From Spirodela intermedia (taxonomy: Eukaryota > Streptophyta > Magnoliopsida > Alismatales > Araceae): 64,000 nt of DNA. Within the stretch, counting starts at the first letter, position 1; every line of letters starts with the position of its first letter. Below are positions 1-16,088 of the stretch, piece by piece. The DNA lies in the NCBI GenBank assembly GCA_902729315.2, contig LR746268.1:6617501-6681500 (forward strand), given 5' to 3'. A program made the position numbers and the translations under genes. The notes beneath the pieces are model-generated. The model was given only the letters and a program-made list of their open reading frames with translations, was not told the origin of the DNA and did not search any database.

Positions 1-778
<778 letters not shown>

Positions 779-1765
779 CTCCGTCGCTCTTCTTCCTCCG
801 CCGCGACCTCGAGTGCCTCTCTCCTCTCCTCCGATACCTACCATGGGTGGTGATCGAGGATGTCTTTTATTGCATGGGGGACTGCGTGGGCGGCGATGCT
901 CGCCGGCTTGGCCTTCTCGAGGTCTTCCAGTTGTCGGCTAGAGAGTGATGAGGGGGGAACCGTGGACCGCCGGTTCCGCCGCCGAACGACCAGCGGAATA
1001 TGGCCAGCATCTGTCCAAGTGGCCGGCTGCTGCGGGGGGCGGGCAATGGCAGTCGTCCCTGCAGTTGAACGAGATCAAAATGTAGTCCTGGAGCATATCC
1101 TTTTTTCCTTTTTCATTTGGAGAAATTGCCTGTAAATTTCCTTCTTCATTTGGACCCAACTTTTTGCGGTTTCATGACATCATCACATACGTAGTACCGT
1201 CCACATCGGCATTAACAACGCATGCATCCTTTGAATCCAATGAACCAGCATCTATGCTGTCTCTTCCGGACGCCACCGAGACGTGAGCGCTGCCGTCATC
1301 TTGGGCTGCGACGATGGCTGTCAAAACGTTTGACTTAATAATGCCCACGCCCCGAGCCCGAATCATTCTCCGATTAGCCCCCCAGCCTCCCCTCAGCGAT
1401 GAACCTAGACCTTTTTCCGGGCCCCAACTCAGGCGGCAGAAGCCTTCTAGATCCTCCTCCCACGCTGCAGGACACTTCGCACCGCAGTGGAGGAGCTGAC
1501 CGGCGAGATGGGAGGGGACAACGTAGAGGTCTCCTCAGCCGTTGGGTATCCACTCTGGAGGGATTGGTCCGTCTCCATTATTGCCACTTGCTGATCTATT
1601 TTCCGGTCAATAATGTACACTTTTTTATCTTTGACAATTATTCGATAGCATGAACAGTTTGGATCACCTCTCAATACATCATTTACTGTCCCTCGATCCA
1701 AATATCATCTCCGTGGATGAGCAGACGATAAGGGATGGTGCAGGAGAAGGCTGGATGTGTTCCTT
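779..1765. other. Spacer between the tandem OPR genes
   Basis: Contains the 5' region of copy 1 and the 3' flank of copy 2. Short open frames on both strands show no recognisable domain. No TATA box is evident for copy 1. Confidence 0.5.
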
Positions 1766-4102
<2,337 letters not shown>

Positions 4103-6266
4103 TCATTGCGAGTCTTTTTCTGCCTCGTCTTTTCTATAAGCTTGTAGCCTTTCTTTGAACTTCATGCTCTCCTCAAAATTGGCCTTCCTCTTCAAGGCTT
4201 TCTGCATGGGGAAGAAAGCACAGACTCGCTGAGGATTCCACAGATGAGGATGATCAATGGTAAACCAAGGAGTCAACAACACACCTCCTGTCGGAAACAA
4301 CGGTCCAATTTTATCTTCAATTCTGTACACTCACCAAAGAATTTCGCAATAGGATGGTCTGCATGGCACTTCTGGAATTCTTCGATAATCTGCAGGAGTA
4401 GTATAAGGTTGGGCGAAGGATACATAAAGTCAAGAGCACATGTGAAAATCTTGAGTGTGCTACGCAAAGGATAGCTGACGGGAGTGGCTTACGGTAGCAG
4501 TCAATCACTATCTCAGGGTTGAAGCTGATGGATCAAGGATAATAGAAGAAATAATTTTAATCCAGCCTGTCATCGATCATTGACGCAAGTACTATTCTGC
4601 CCCTTTCTATTTATCCATATTGATGTGACAACCATGACTATGGGTTAGTAGATAATGTGGGCCCAATCAAGTTTTGTGTGAGATAGGATATCCCTGAACT
4701 GAATCCTGATGGCTCCGCTCTGTGTGATTCTACCCCAGCTGGAATGAGTGTCTCCCACTGGAACATGTGCCCGATTATGAGAGAGAAAAGCTGGATTTGC
4801 AGTTTCAGTTTGATATATAATGGATGTTGAGGATTACGACCAGAACGAGAAGGGTATAAATAGCATTTCATTGGAAATCTTGCACAGATAATAAAACAGA
4901 GGCCTGATGAATTCCATGGTGGGGACTGAAAAAATGAATTATGACAATGACTTGATGGTTTCTCTGAAAGTTGAAGGGTGGAGGGAATTGCTCTAGACGT
5001 CTCCTCATCGTGTTGAAGAATTCAAACGAATCGCTGCCGATAATCCTTCCACGTATTGGTTAATGAAGTATATCTGGCTCAGCTTAGGAGATGGGAGACA
5101 ATGAATGGGACGGATGTGCAAGTAGTTGGCTGAGTTATTTATTCATAGTTACGAACCAGTATTTGAGACAAGAGAGCCACAAACGTGACCCTAAAATTCA
5201 TGCAAGTTTTTTGAATGGTTTCCATGAAAATAGTTGATTTTTGATAAATAGGAAAAAAATAGGATACAGTAGCTTGTATTTGACTGAAGAAGCATCGAAT
5301 TTACCGAGCAGGCACACATCCAGAGCTTGCGCTCAATGGAGAGATATTTGAGCAGATTAAATATGCGGAATGTGTATTCATGCATAATGGATTGACTGTG
5401 TACTAATAAGGTAGTGCTTTCCAATCTTCCAGCTAGCTTCTCTCCACTCCTTCTCCCTAAGTTTAATATGGTTTCCCCTACGTTTGATTTAAATCTAGAA
5501 ATTTCAAATGGGCAAATAATTTGCGTAAGATTTACCTTACAATCAAGCCATGGTGTCACTCGAAGATAGTGTTACTTTGAATATGCATATTTTTTGCAGA
5601 ATGCAATAGCATGCTTAGGTAGCATGGCTTTTGAAATAAACAGGACGTATCAGAGCAGGACTCTTCAAAGAAGACGCTTTGTAACCAGGAAGTCCGTAGG
5701 AATCTCCTCCCTTGATTATTCCAAGCAAGAGTGAATGATTAACCTCTAGTACTGATTATCAAGAGAAGTGTTGAGAGATGCCATATTTAATTCAGTAGAT
5801 TTAAGCTAAAAGGTGGACCAAGGACACACAATCCTACTGTAAGATGCCAAAGATCACAGATAAGGAGTTTAAATTACAACCTACGTGACAAAGACTGCTC
5901 TATCAGAACCATCCACAACTCGGATCTCTAAGAACGAAAACGAGTCAGATATGGCTTGAGGATTATCTGAGCGGTGCAGCAAGTCTCTGTGACTTGATCA
6001 CTGTCAATCCACAAGAAAACCAGCCAAGAACAAGTTGAGGACCAAAAGTCCACTCAAAATCTCGCCACTACGTGATCACTCTACATGCTGTCAGGTTGTA
6101 GAATCCTAAATCGGATATATTGATGGAAGCATATTCTTTGATTTCTCTGCGAGAAGAAATCAATGAAGTGACATAAGCTAAAAGCTGCATAGAATTAGAG
6201 ACAGTTAGTGACAAAACGTACATCAGCGCACATTGGGTGCCTGTGAAGGGTGAGAGGCGGATGCAT
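4103..6266 (-). CDS. CMC2: COX assembly mitochondrial protein 2-like (twin CX9C)
   Basis: Three coding exons, 6222-6266, 4285-4389 and 4103-4201, encode 82 residues. Exon 1 is only 15 codons (MHPPLTLHRHPMCAD) and sits 1.8 kb from exon 2. The fit is phase-0 at both junctions. The product has twin CX9C motifs, C13-C23 and C36-C46, forming the helical hairpin of small intermembrane-space proteins, followed by KALKRKANFEESMKFKERL, a tail typical of CMC2. In yeast and animals CMC2 supports cytochrome c oxidase assembly; import is through the MIA40 oxidative relay. The function here is by family. The leader is probably spliced as well (see 6267-7860), and the gene is divergent from eEF1B gamma. Confidence 0.9.
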
Positions 6267-7860
6267 TTCTCTTCTAGTTTTGGTTCAGAAAACTGCAAAA
6301 CCAAAGAGAAATTATTAGGGATGGTCAGGTCACAGAGTCGCTTAGGTCTACAGCTAAAACAAACTTTTCTTCAGACCTAGGAACATCGACTCTAAACCAA
6401 AAATTGCACAAGAAAAACTTCCAAGGTTGAAAAAACTAATTATAGATATGGAGAACAGACCGAGATAAAATAGGAAATAATACAAAGTCAAAGCAAGGCA
6501 TTTGTGAGGTAATAACTATCAGTTCCTTCTAGCAGATGTTATGTTCATCCACTTGCAGATGATGTGGCCACATGAATAATTAAAAATATGAGGTGCTAAC
6601 ACTATGGTTCGGACAAGTTAAAAGTTAATAGCCTATAATGAATTGCACACAGTTGACAAAGTACCGCTTTGGTGCAGTTTCTATATAACGACAACTGAAC
6701 CAGCCAAGGACCACAAGTAATGAGAAAAAAAATTCTAAAAAATGTAAGCCAGATACTTTTCCCAGCTTTTATTGTAGCAATCAAAATTTTATGAAACGTA
6801 ACTAAAAATGAAAATATAGTTTTTTTAGGTCAATAGGCTCTTTTAACCCATATGAACAAAAAACCCAATGCATCAAGTAAAGGCATACAGTAACTTAGGA
6901 TGACTTGCGATGATTATGGGGCTACAGATATAAATCCAGATGTGTATGGATACGTCTTGGAAAACTGATTGACAGTTTCTAATGAGACTTCGGACTAAAG
7001 GGAATAAGAGTGATCTAACCGCTTTTTAAAAAACTAAATCGAAAAATGTAACCTACCCACCAAGATCCATAAACCCACACAAAGAAGACAAAATGACAGA
7101 GCCTTTCACATAAAAAATTGAACTCCAGAGGAATAGAAATTTCCTGAAAATTTCTCAAATATAAAAGCAGACGCAGGGGCATTATAATGGAACTCTCCAA
7201 TCTCATTGGCCCTATTAAAGCGTCCCATGTACGACTTTAGAGCGACTACGTTTCTTCCCTTTGGGCACTCCAAGTCCTTTTGCTTCTTCTCCAGTCCATC
7301 TCCAATCTAGGATTTCCCACCATCGAGGCACAGCATTCATGATTTGTGCATGGAGAGAGCTGAAAAAAGTGTTCTCAGAACACGGTTGTTTGCCATTTTC
7401 CATTCCTCATAGTTTACAAGTGATGACGAATCACAAGTTATAGCATGCGCCTGCGAGCCCCTCTTCACATAGAACAAGAGGGTAAATCTTCAATTTCATC
7501 CTAGATCCCATTAGGCAAGATAACCTTTTCAAAAAACCATGAATAATTCACCACATATCTACGATTTTATCAAAGGAAAAAAATTTCTATCCAAAAAGAT
7601 TGTTGCTACGCATACCCGGGGAAGCGTCTGGGAGAGATTACAGATGCCGGACCTGGAAATAGACAACGCTGAACAGAGCCGTATGCGGAGGAAACGCCTC
7701 CGGTTGGCCCTGGAGACAGACCAAACCCAATTTCCAGTGCAGGTCTAGGAGAGAACGAGGAGCCGGATTGGGAGCGTAGAAGGGAAGGCGAGGGATGGGC
7801 GGGTTGAGGGAAACAGAGGGCAGACGGGCCGAGACGAGAGGGAGAGAGAGGAGCTTCGGA
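6267..7860 (-). other. Probable 5'-UTR exons and 5'-UTR intron of the CMC2-like gene
   Basis: Upstream of the ATG there is an acceptor (TTTTGCAG, ending at 6293). A GC-richer pyrimidine-rich block at about 7616-7860 ends with a good donor (CCGG|GTATGC, exon end 7616). This fits a noncoding first exon and a 1.3-kb intron of AT-rich sequence. Inferred from splice signals and composition only. Confidence 0.5.
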
Positions 7861-8013
7861 AATTAAGTTTTTGAGGTGATAAAATCCCATACAGATATTA
7901 AAGTATCTAATTTTCCGATTTATGGCACTTTCGTGGTTTTCATGAATTTCGTGGGGGGTCTCTTTGGTGACATCCGCTGGACGCTTTCCTTTCGATGGTG
8001 CCCTAGTCAGGGC

Positions 8014-8021
8014 TATAAATA
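8014..8021 (+). promoter_or_regulatory. TATA box of eEF1B gamma
   Basis: TATAAATA in a GC-rich context (GGCTATAAATACACGG), about 230 nt upstream of the ATG at 8247. The opposite, divergent transcript probably starts near 7850, so the two promoters share about 200 bp. Confidence 0.65.
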
Positions 8022-8246
8022 CACGGTTGAGGACATCGGTGCGGGGAGACTAGCGGCGCCTCTCGACCTCGAAAAGAAAACGCTCAGCTGTTCCGTCTCC
8101 TCCCCAAGGTTGGCTCTCCACGTCTCGTAGTTTCTTGTGCATACGCCATGATTTCCCTCGCTAGTATATATGTTCAGCCCTGGAATTAATATCTCATCGT
8201 GAATTCTTCAGACTCGAACTAGGAGATCTGCATCTTTGAAGCCACG

Positions 8247-11200
8247 ATGGTCCTGGTAAGCCCTACAGTCTCTCCCCGTGCGTGCATGGAGATTCCTTGA
8301 TCTCTCCCCTGTCTCTTATAATCCTCATCCACAGTTCTCTTTCTTGTCGTTGATATGTTCATTGCGGTTTGTGTTGTGAGGTAACTTGCATGAAATAGAT
8401 TTCATTTTTTATGATAATATGATTTAGCTCGAGCCTTCCCTGAAAATTTTTCCTGGATCCGTATCCGGTGTAACAGTTAATTTAGATTTCGTAGCATTCA
8501 GTGTATCTTCCTGCTTAATCGTACTGTCCTTTTCTATCGGCATTACTACGGCAAGGTTGTTGTGTTGTTATTCATGTTGCAAAATATTACATTTGCCGAC
8601 CTTTGCAATCGGTGGAATCTTGTTCATTCATTTTGTAGGTGAATGTAGTCATTTACCCCATGCTGAAAAAGTGTACTTCTTTCTATTGGAATTAAACGTT
8701 ATCACTTCCCAACCTCTAGTTTTTCTGATTCTAAGTTACAATAACTTTATGTACGTCTTTCCATGATTGCATGCTGTTCAGCTAATTCCCATGTGGGACT
8801 TGAAACTCTTCCTTGCTGTTACTGTTGTTTGCGATATGAAAAAGCTACACCAATTTTGAACATTTTTCTTTTAACAATTAATGTATCTCCATTTCATTCT
8901 GTTCTTGGACTCTGTTTTATCTTAGCATACTTGTCCAGTGTTGACTCATTGTGAAAATAGCTAGCAACAATGCAGACCTGGATATGTGAACGATAGATGC
9001 CCTCGAAAAGAGAAATTTGTATCTCTCCCAGCACAGGAAGCTTGTTTGTCTAGTTCTCCAGGAAGTTATGAATATTTCTAAAGGGAGACCAGTTGATATT
9101 ACTATGTGTGGTTTCTTTGCTAGCACTGATTTCTTTCTAGAAAAACATAAGAGGTGTTTGTGGGGGCGTTTACGAAATTCCTCTGATCTTTTCTTGGACA
9201 TTGGTACGTCAATCTCTAGGTATTGCACGCAAATGAGGGAAATAAAAATGGTTCCAAGGCACTCATCGCTGCAGAATATACCGGAGTCGCTCTCGAGCAA
9301 ATCAAGAATTTTCAGTTCGGTGTTTCCAATAAGACCCCAGAATTTCTTCAGATGAATCCAATTGGAAAGGTTAAATTATAAACTTTTAGATTTTATTGCT
9401 TGATTTACATTGGTTATATTAATTGTTTTTGGCCTACAGGTTCCTGTTTTGGAGACACCTGATGGCCCCATTTTCGAAAGCAATGCTATAGCTCGCTATG
9501 GTAAGTCGGATTCCAATATTAGAGATAATGGGTACCTAAGCTCTTGACTGCTATATTCACTCCCCTTCTCTTTTTTACAGTTGCCCGTCTGAAGGCTGAC
9601 AACCCACTTTACGGATCATCACTAATTGAATATGTGAGTTTTTTTTTCCACCTAATAACCCCTACTTTATAAACTCCCTAAGTTCTCTCGGCATTCATTA
9701 CTGATTTGTACAAATGTTTGTTGATTATTCCTTAGGGTCTAATCGAACAGTGGATGGATTTCTCTTCTACGGAGATAGACGTAAATATTGGACGATGGCT
9801 TTATCCAAGATTTGGAATTCGTAATTACCTTCCTCAGGTTAGTTCATAAGTTCATTCACATCATGTTTGTCAAATATTTTTTCTTTCCTAGTGTTCATTG
9901 TTTGTAATATGATAGGCTGAGGAAGATGCAATTGACGCTTTGAAGAGGGCATTGGGGGCTTTGAACACACATCTTTCAACAAACACTTACTTGGTGGGGC
10001 ATGCCGTGACCTTGGCAGACATTATAATGGGCTGCAACTTGTTCATAGGGTTTACGCGTATCATGACCAAAGCATTCACCTCAGAATTTCCTCATGTGGA
10101 AAGGTACTTTTGGACCGTTGTCAATCAACCAAAATTCACCAAGGTACTTGGTGAAGTAAAGCAGGCTGAAGCTATCCCAGCTGTAACGACCGCAAAGAAA
10201 CCTGCACAACCAAAGGAAGCAGCAAAACCTAAGAAGGAAAGTAAGAAGGAAGCTAAGAAGGAAACTGCCAAGCCTAAGGAAGAACCTGCTGAGGAAGAAG
10301 AGGAAGCGCCCAAGCCAAAACCCAAAAATCCTCTTGACCTGTTGCCCCCGAGCAAAATGATTCTAGACGAGTGGAAGAGACTGTACTCAAACACCAAAAC
10401 AAACTTCCGTGAAGTCGCAATTAAGGGTATGTGCTCTGTTCAATCATGTCCCTTCGTATGAATTAAGCTAGTCAGAATAATGATCATAGGTTAGATTGAA
10501 GAAGGAATGAAGTGCTAAACTCTATAATTTAATTAACTGGAGTGATTATGTTAAAAAATATAGAAAATAGTAAGAATTATATTTGCATTGTTAAAATAAC
10601 AGAAGTGGAGACTTTGTCTCGTTTGGTTTAAGCTAAATTACCCGTTGGTACTCCACCTACTTTGCATATTCGTTGGTTTTTTTTTTGCCATAATCTGATT
10701 TTTGGCAGGATTCGCTGCCCAACAAAATCTAAAACAGCTTTTATGTTCACTATATTTTTCCCTGCTTTCTTCTAGAGGTCTAGTTGGACTGTAATCCCCA
10801 GCCCCTCCTTGATTTTGTAATTCCTTGTTAAATCTTAGGTTTTCTATCATTAGTGGTATGCCTGATCCAACTATGAGTCAGGCCCTTTTCGCACAGCAAT
10901 AATTCAGATCTTTTTTGGCATACCTATTACAATGTTTCTTAAGGCATCTGCTAGATACCTGCAAAGTTGTCCATTGTGATATATTTTTCAAAGATTATTA
11001 GTAAATGGCGTATACCCATATATACATACACATATCTATGTTTACTATTTTCAGGTTTCTGGGACATGTATGACCCCGAGGGCTACTCCCTTTGGTTCTG
11101 CAACTACAAGTACAACGACGAGAACACCGTCTCCTTCGTGACTCTGAACAAGGTCGGGGGGTTCCTGCAGCGGATGGACCTGGCGCGCAAGTACGCGTTC

Positions 11201-11434
11201 GGTAAGATGCTGGTGATCGGCTCGTCGCCGCCGTTCAAGGTGAAGGGGCTGTGGCTCTTCCGCGGCCAGGAGATCCCGCAGTTCGTGATCGACGAGTGCT
11301 ACGACATGGAGCTGTACGAGTGGACCAAGGTGGACATCACCGACGAAGACCAGAAGGAGCGGGTCAACACCATGATCGAGGATCAGGAGCCGTTCGAGGG
11401 TGAGGCCTTGTTGGACGCCAAATGCTTCAAGTGA
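8247..11434 (+). CDS. Elongation factor 1B subunit gamma
   Basis: Exons 8247-8255, 9220-9369, 9440-9500, 9581-9633, 9736-9837, 9916-10426 and 11055-11434 join to 1266 nt, 421 residues, the normal length. It is the scaffold of the eEF1B exchange complex that reloads eEF1A with GTP during translation elongation. The N-terminal thioredoxin/GST fold contains NKTPEFLQMNPIGKVPVLET and ESNAIARYVARL; a GST-C domain follows (ALKRALGALNTHLSTNTYLV). Then come a Lys/Glu/Ala/Pro-rich linker and the conserved C-terminal EF1G domain starting around PLDLLPPSKMILDEWKRLYS and ending DAKCFK. The first coding exon is a 9-nt micro-exon (Met-Val-Leu). The last exon is strongly GC-rich at codon third positions, unlike the preceding exons. 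Confidence 0.97.
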
Positions 11435-11748
11435 TCTCTCTCTCACCCCTTCTCTCCCCTCTGTGTGGCCTGCTGTGTTTGGGTTTCCATGGCCTGATTT
11501 TCCCTAGTCCAAAGGCCTGGTAGGGAGGACCTTTTACGATGTGGATCTTTAATGGTTTTCCACGTGGATGATAATGGTCATGGTTCGTTCTTCGAGATTG
11601 CTTTGAGTTGATCACGTTTGCTACTCCGCCCCTCTTTCACGTTTACATCATTAGCTTATCAGCTGTGAGGATTTGGATAACTAGTTGACTTTATAAAAAT
11701 GCCTTTAGAATTAATATTGTTCTCAAAATCAAAATACCTAGAACTTTT

Positions 11749-11752
<4 letters not shown>

Positions 11753-11788
<36 letters not shown>

Positions 11789-11810
11789 ATCTATCTATCT
11801 ATCTATCTAC
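11753..11810. repeat. (CT)n followed by (CTAT)n microsatellite
   Basis: About 16 CT units run directly into about six CTAT units, 320 bp after the eEF1B gamma stop codon. Confidence 0.95.
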
Positions 11811-12267
11811 TCATCCTTCAAATGAAAGCCGCCGGGAGGAAGCGGCGGCGGCTACCGGCATGTGGACCAATAAATAAGTAGGGACGAGGTAATACGCCGA
11901 GATAGCCGGCATAGAGAGGAAATCCGCTCTGGACGAATCAGGGAAGAAGGAGCGACCATGCAGCGGCGGCAGGTGGCAGGGTTTCTCGTCCAGCTGCTGC
12001 AGGGTGGGCCGGCTCTGCAACCCCCATGATGGCCGGTTACAGAAAAGAGAAGAAGAGTGGGGTGGTTATCGCGCCGGAGAAGGAAGGCTCCACCGGAAGC
12101 TGATGGCGTATGCTAATCACATTTATTCGATACGAGACCGCTCTTGAGAGCGACGGGGGAGACCCCTCCGGCCTGGGTTTCGCCGTCTTAATCAAGGTGG
12201 AGGAGAGAAGACGACCGTCTTGCTGTGTTTCATCTGGGAGGAGGTGAGTTTCCTCGGCGGAGCACGC

Positions 12268-12271
<4 letters not shown>

Positions 12272-12299
<28 letters not shown>
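12272..12299. repeat. (GA)n microsatellite
   Basis: Fourteen uninterrupted GA units in the spacer. Confidence 0.95.
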
Positions 12300-12302
<3 letters not shown>

Positions 12303-12760
12303 TGGAGGCCTCGCTGGACTGTTTGCCTGTGGCGAGGAGCTTGCGGGGAGAAGCAGTAGGTTTTTGGAGCAGCGGTTGCAGAGAGCCATTAACGAGGGCG
12401 CCCCCACTGAGGCCGGATGTGGGAGAGGAAGGGGAAGGTGGCTGGTGGTGCGGAGGGGGGACCTGGTGACACGCCTGAGAGTCTAGGTGACACATCGGGA
12501 AATGGTTCCATTTAAGGGGAGGCGGTGCAACAGAGGGAAAGCTTGCTGTTTCCGGCGAAGGGCGGAGCGGGACGGCGGTGGGCCTGTGGTCCTCGCCTGC
12601 GACGGAGACGGAGGGGCAGCTTGTCCCTTGACAGCTCCACCGTGCACGCATGTGGTTAGTGAGATGGGGACGTGGATCCTCTGCGCCATGGGATTCTTCT
12701 GCCCATAGAAGAAGATGATATCATTATTGTTCTCTAAGCTCCTCTTCCATGCGAGTCGCG

Positions 12761-12809
<49 letters not shown>
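12761..12809. repeat. (GA)n microsatellite
   Basis: About 24 GA units with one GAAA interruption near the left end. Confidence 0.95.
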
Positions 12810-12811
<2 letters not shown>

Positions 12812-13343
12812 GATCTCCGACCACCTGGATCGCCGGCAAAGTTGGAGGAGAGGCATCATCGGAAATGCCAAATAAATACGTCGCCGGAGCATCAGAGAAG
12901 CAAGGGACACTCTCATGGGTAGAAGAAGGATCAAGCTCTCGGAGGGTCAAACGGGCTGCCGAGGCAGAATCGGCAAGAACGTCAGGTCGCGGGGTCGGAG
13001 GGGATTCTAGGAGGACGACGTTCCGAGTGAGCTTCTACGAAAATGGTCAAGCAGGGTCTCGGCCCTCTGATGCTCAGTCGGCACAAGGTTTCCCCGTGAA
13101 GGTGAAAGGCGAATAAAGACGACCAGCTTTCTCTTTTTCTCTCTCGGAGCTGGGAAGATCTTCTGTCGTTTCTTTTTGCCTAAGGAGGGACGAGTTAGCT
13201 CGCCGCTCCTTCGGCTGTGAACGCGGAGGTGGCGAAGCACAGGACGAGATGAACCGCCGTCTCCCTGTCCCCCTTCGCTTTCCAGCGATCCGCTTAACCT
13301 TCACACGAGATAGATATACAGAGAGATAGATAGATGGATTGAT

Positions 13344-13347
<4 letters not shown>

Positions 13348-13402
<55 letters not shown>

Positions 13403-13412
13403 GAGAGAGAGA
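13348..13412. repeat. (GA)n microsatellite
   Basis: About 32 GA units with one GATA interruption, preceded by GATA-type repeats. Confidence 0.95.
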
Positions 13413-14413
13413 CTGGGAGGGTCGAAGAAGCAAACCCTAACGGGCATGTCGACGCCGTGCGGGGAGGGAGAAAGCGAGGGAGAGCGGAATCCCCCACGTA
13501 TCACGGAAATGGGAAGAGGAGAGCGACCCCGCTCCTCTGCGACAAGGTTTCCCATAAACGGACCCCATGGCAGTAATTGTGGGCAGATTTCACGTGCCCC
13601 TCCGCTCCAAAAATCCAACCTCTCTCTCTCTCTCTCTGCGCCTCAGCAGAGAGAGACGAACTGCTGCAAGCTCCGCCACCTCGCCGTCGACCTCTTCCCT
13701 CTACCGGTCTGGTTCGCCGCCCCGGCACTCTGTTTTTGGTACGATCGAAGTACCTCTGAGTCCCACTTTACCTCTTCATCCGGCCAAAGTACTCCTTTAG
13801 ATCGTCCGATCGATGCCGATCCTTCAAATCTCCAGTCAAAAGCGGCTTTCAAGCTCCACCACCACCACCATTCCTCGGCCGAGTCTCAGTTCTTTACTCT
13901 CTCTCCTGCCTCCCTCTCCCCCCCCCCTCCTCTCTCTTTCTCTCTCTAAAAAATTTCCTCTTACAGAGGTCGAGTTCATCAGTGGAGGTCTTGTCAAGCT
14001 TTTCGCGCCCAAAAAACGCTCAATGCGCAAGCTGTAGCAAGCTCTACTTCTCCAGGAGCAGAAAATTAAGTAATTGTTTTTCTGGGTTTTTCCTAAACAG
14101 TCCAAATTGGATTAGTTCTCCAAGATGGTGGTAATCATGGCATAATTAATATGTCTGAGGACGTACATAGTATCAGGCCGTTGGTGGAGGCCCAATGGGC
14201 CCAGTGCAGAGCTCCCAGAAGAAGGCCGAGTCAGATGTTCCTGCGGTTGTCGTAGAAGTATCTGACTCCGGCGGAGAAGAGGAAGAAGAGGGAGGAGAGA
14301 TGGGGGCCGGGAGGAGAGAAGTGTCTGTAAGGGTAAATATGCGCCGGCGGACAGCGGAAGGGCCGGGGTGATGATTTCCTTTGGGGACATCCCACATGCC
14401 ATCCCCATGCAGC

Positions 14414-14421
14414 TATAAATA
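14414..14421 (+). promoter_or_regulatory. TATA box of the MADS-box gene
   Basis: TATAAATA within GCAGCTATAAATATATATG. A start near 14445 would produce a purine-rich leader. The first coding ATG is 1.67 kb downstream, which fits the spliced leader usual for AGAMOUS-clade genes. Confidence 0.55.
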
Positions 14422-14663
14422 TATATGATCATACCAGAGTAGCAGAAAGAAGGAAGGGTAGAAGGGGGCTCTGAGAGAGGGAGAAAGAGAGAGGGAGAGT
14501 GATCTCAGCTCATCTTTCATGGGAATTAGCAAAGCGGAGCTTCCCGGTGTCTGCTGAGTGGTCTCCTGTTCGGGGAAGAGGAAGGTGAACCCGGAAAACG
14601 TCCATTTCAGGATACACCTCTCCGGCGAAGGAGCTTCTAAGCAATAGTTATCGATTTCGATCA

Positions 14664-14766
<103 letters not shown>

Positions 14767-15528
14767 TTCCTTTTGGTCTTCTCGTTCTTCCTATCTCTCT
14801 CACTCTCGATAGGTTTCCGTCTTCGGAAGGCAAGTCTGCCGCTACTGCTAGTTCTATTTCTCTGTTTACGGGGTTCCTCGTTTTTAACCTCGGACCGCAG
14901 ATCTGAACGGCTTTTCTGCTCTTCCTCTTTGTTTCTGTCTAAGTTTTTTTTTCGGCATCTCAGCTAGGTTTTCTAGTGTTCAATCTGAGATAGCTAGCAT
15001 CATAAGCGAGCGGATGGCGAGCTTAATTCTCCAGCCGATCGATTTTTCTCCCCGTTTCTTGTTTTTTTTTTTTTTGACCTATTAGAGATAGGGTTCGTCG
15101 AGAAACTCCAATCCCTTATAGCACTTTAAGATATTGGAGTAGTGAATTGATGCCTTAGATGAGATCGATCTCCCATCTTTATCCCTGGGCTCACTGTTTT
15201 TTACCGTCAGCCAGTCTCTTTCTGTAATGATCTTAACACATTTTTTGGATCATTCTTCTTGTTATACTTTCTACTCTAAAATTTCCAGCTCCTGTTTGGA
15301 TCCCGGAGAGATATGTCCGATAGCGCTAGTCTCACAACGGAGCGTCACGATGATCACCAGCATAGTCGAGCTGTAAAGATCATTCTCCTCTGAGTATCTT
15401 TCGTTTGTCTTGCCTTCGAACATCTTTCACAGTGATCATAGGGAGCCTAGGATGCTACGTAATGCGTTGAGAAGTCTTTTCTTGGTTCCCATCCTCTACA
15501 TTTATCTTCTTAATATCGCTGTGATTTG

Positions 15529-15728
<200 letters not shown>

Positions 15729-16088
15729 GCCTGAAATTTCCATTATCCAACTACATCCCATCATGTTCTTGTTTTTTTATCGGAGTAAATACGAAGATAG
15801 AGCGGGAGGGGGAGATGTAGGTAGAGAAAGGTAGACAGGAGAGGGGTTTCTTATTGCTCAGAATAATCCCATTTTCTTGCACCTCGCAAAAAGCAAATTC
15901 CTTGTGAGAGGTCTTCCAGGTTCATAGGAGCTTGTGAAAGTCATCTTCTTCCATCTTCCACCAAGAATGGACACTCTGAGACGTAATTCGTCCCTCTTAC
16001 TGACGATTTCTTTGTTCTTGTTCTCATTATTTTTCACAGTAGCTGAAGAAAGAGGAGGAAAGAGGGTAAAGAAGTATTTGCAAGCAAT

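Larger units (their letters stand above)
11435..14400. other. Microsatellite-rich spacer between eEF1B gamma and the MADS gene
   Basis: Contains the 3' flank of eEF1B gamma and the distal upstream region of the MADS gene. Open frames here are low-complexity Ser/Leu or Arg/Glu strings read through (CT/GA)n tracts, without domain similarity. The purine/pyrimidine tracts are listed separately. Confidence 0.6.

Noticed and set aside
1172-1366. 64-codon minus-strand frame between the OPR genes
   Set aside because: Looks somewhat protein-like in composition but has no family I can name and no flanking exons; possible gene fragment, not supported.
12037-12651. 204-codon minus-strand frame in the spacer before the MADS gene
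   Set aside because: Low-complexity Pro/Ser sequence containing a CT tract; no homology recognised and no splice support.
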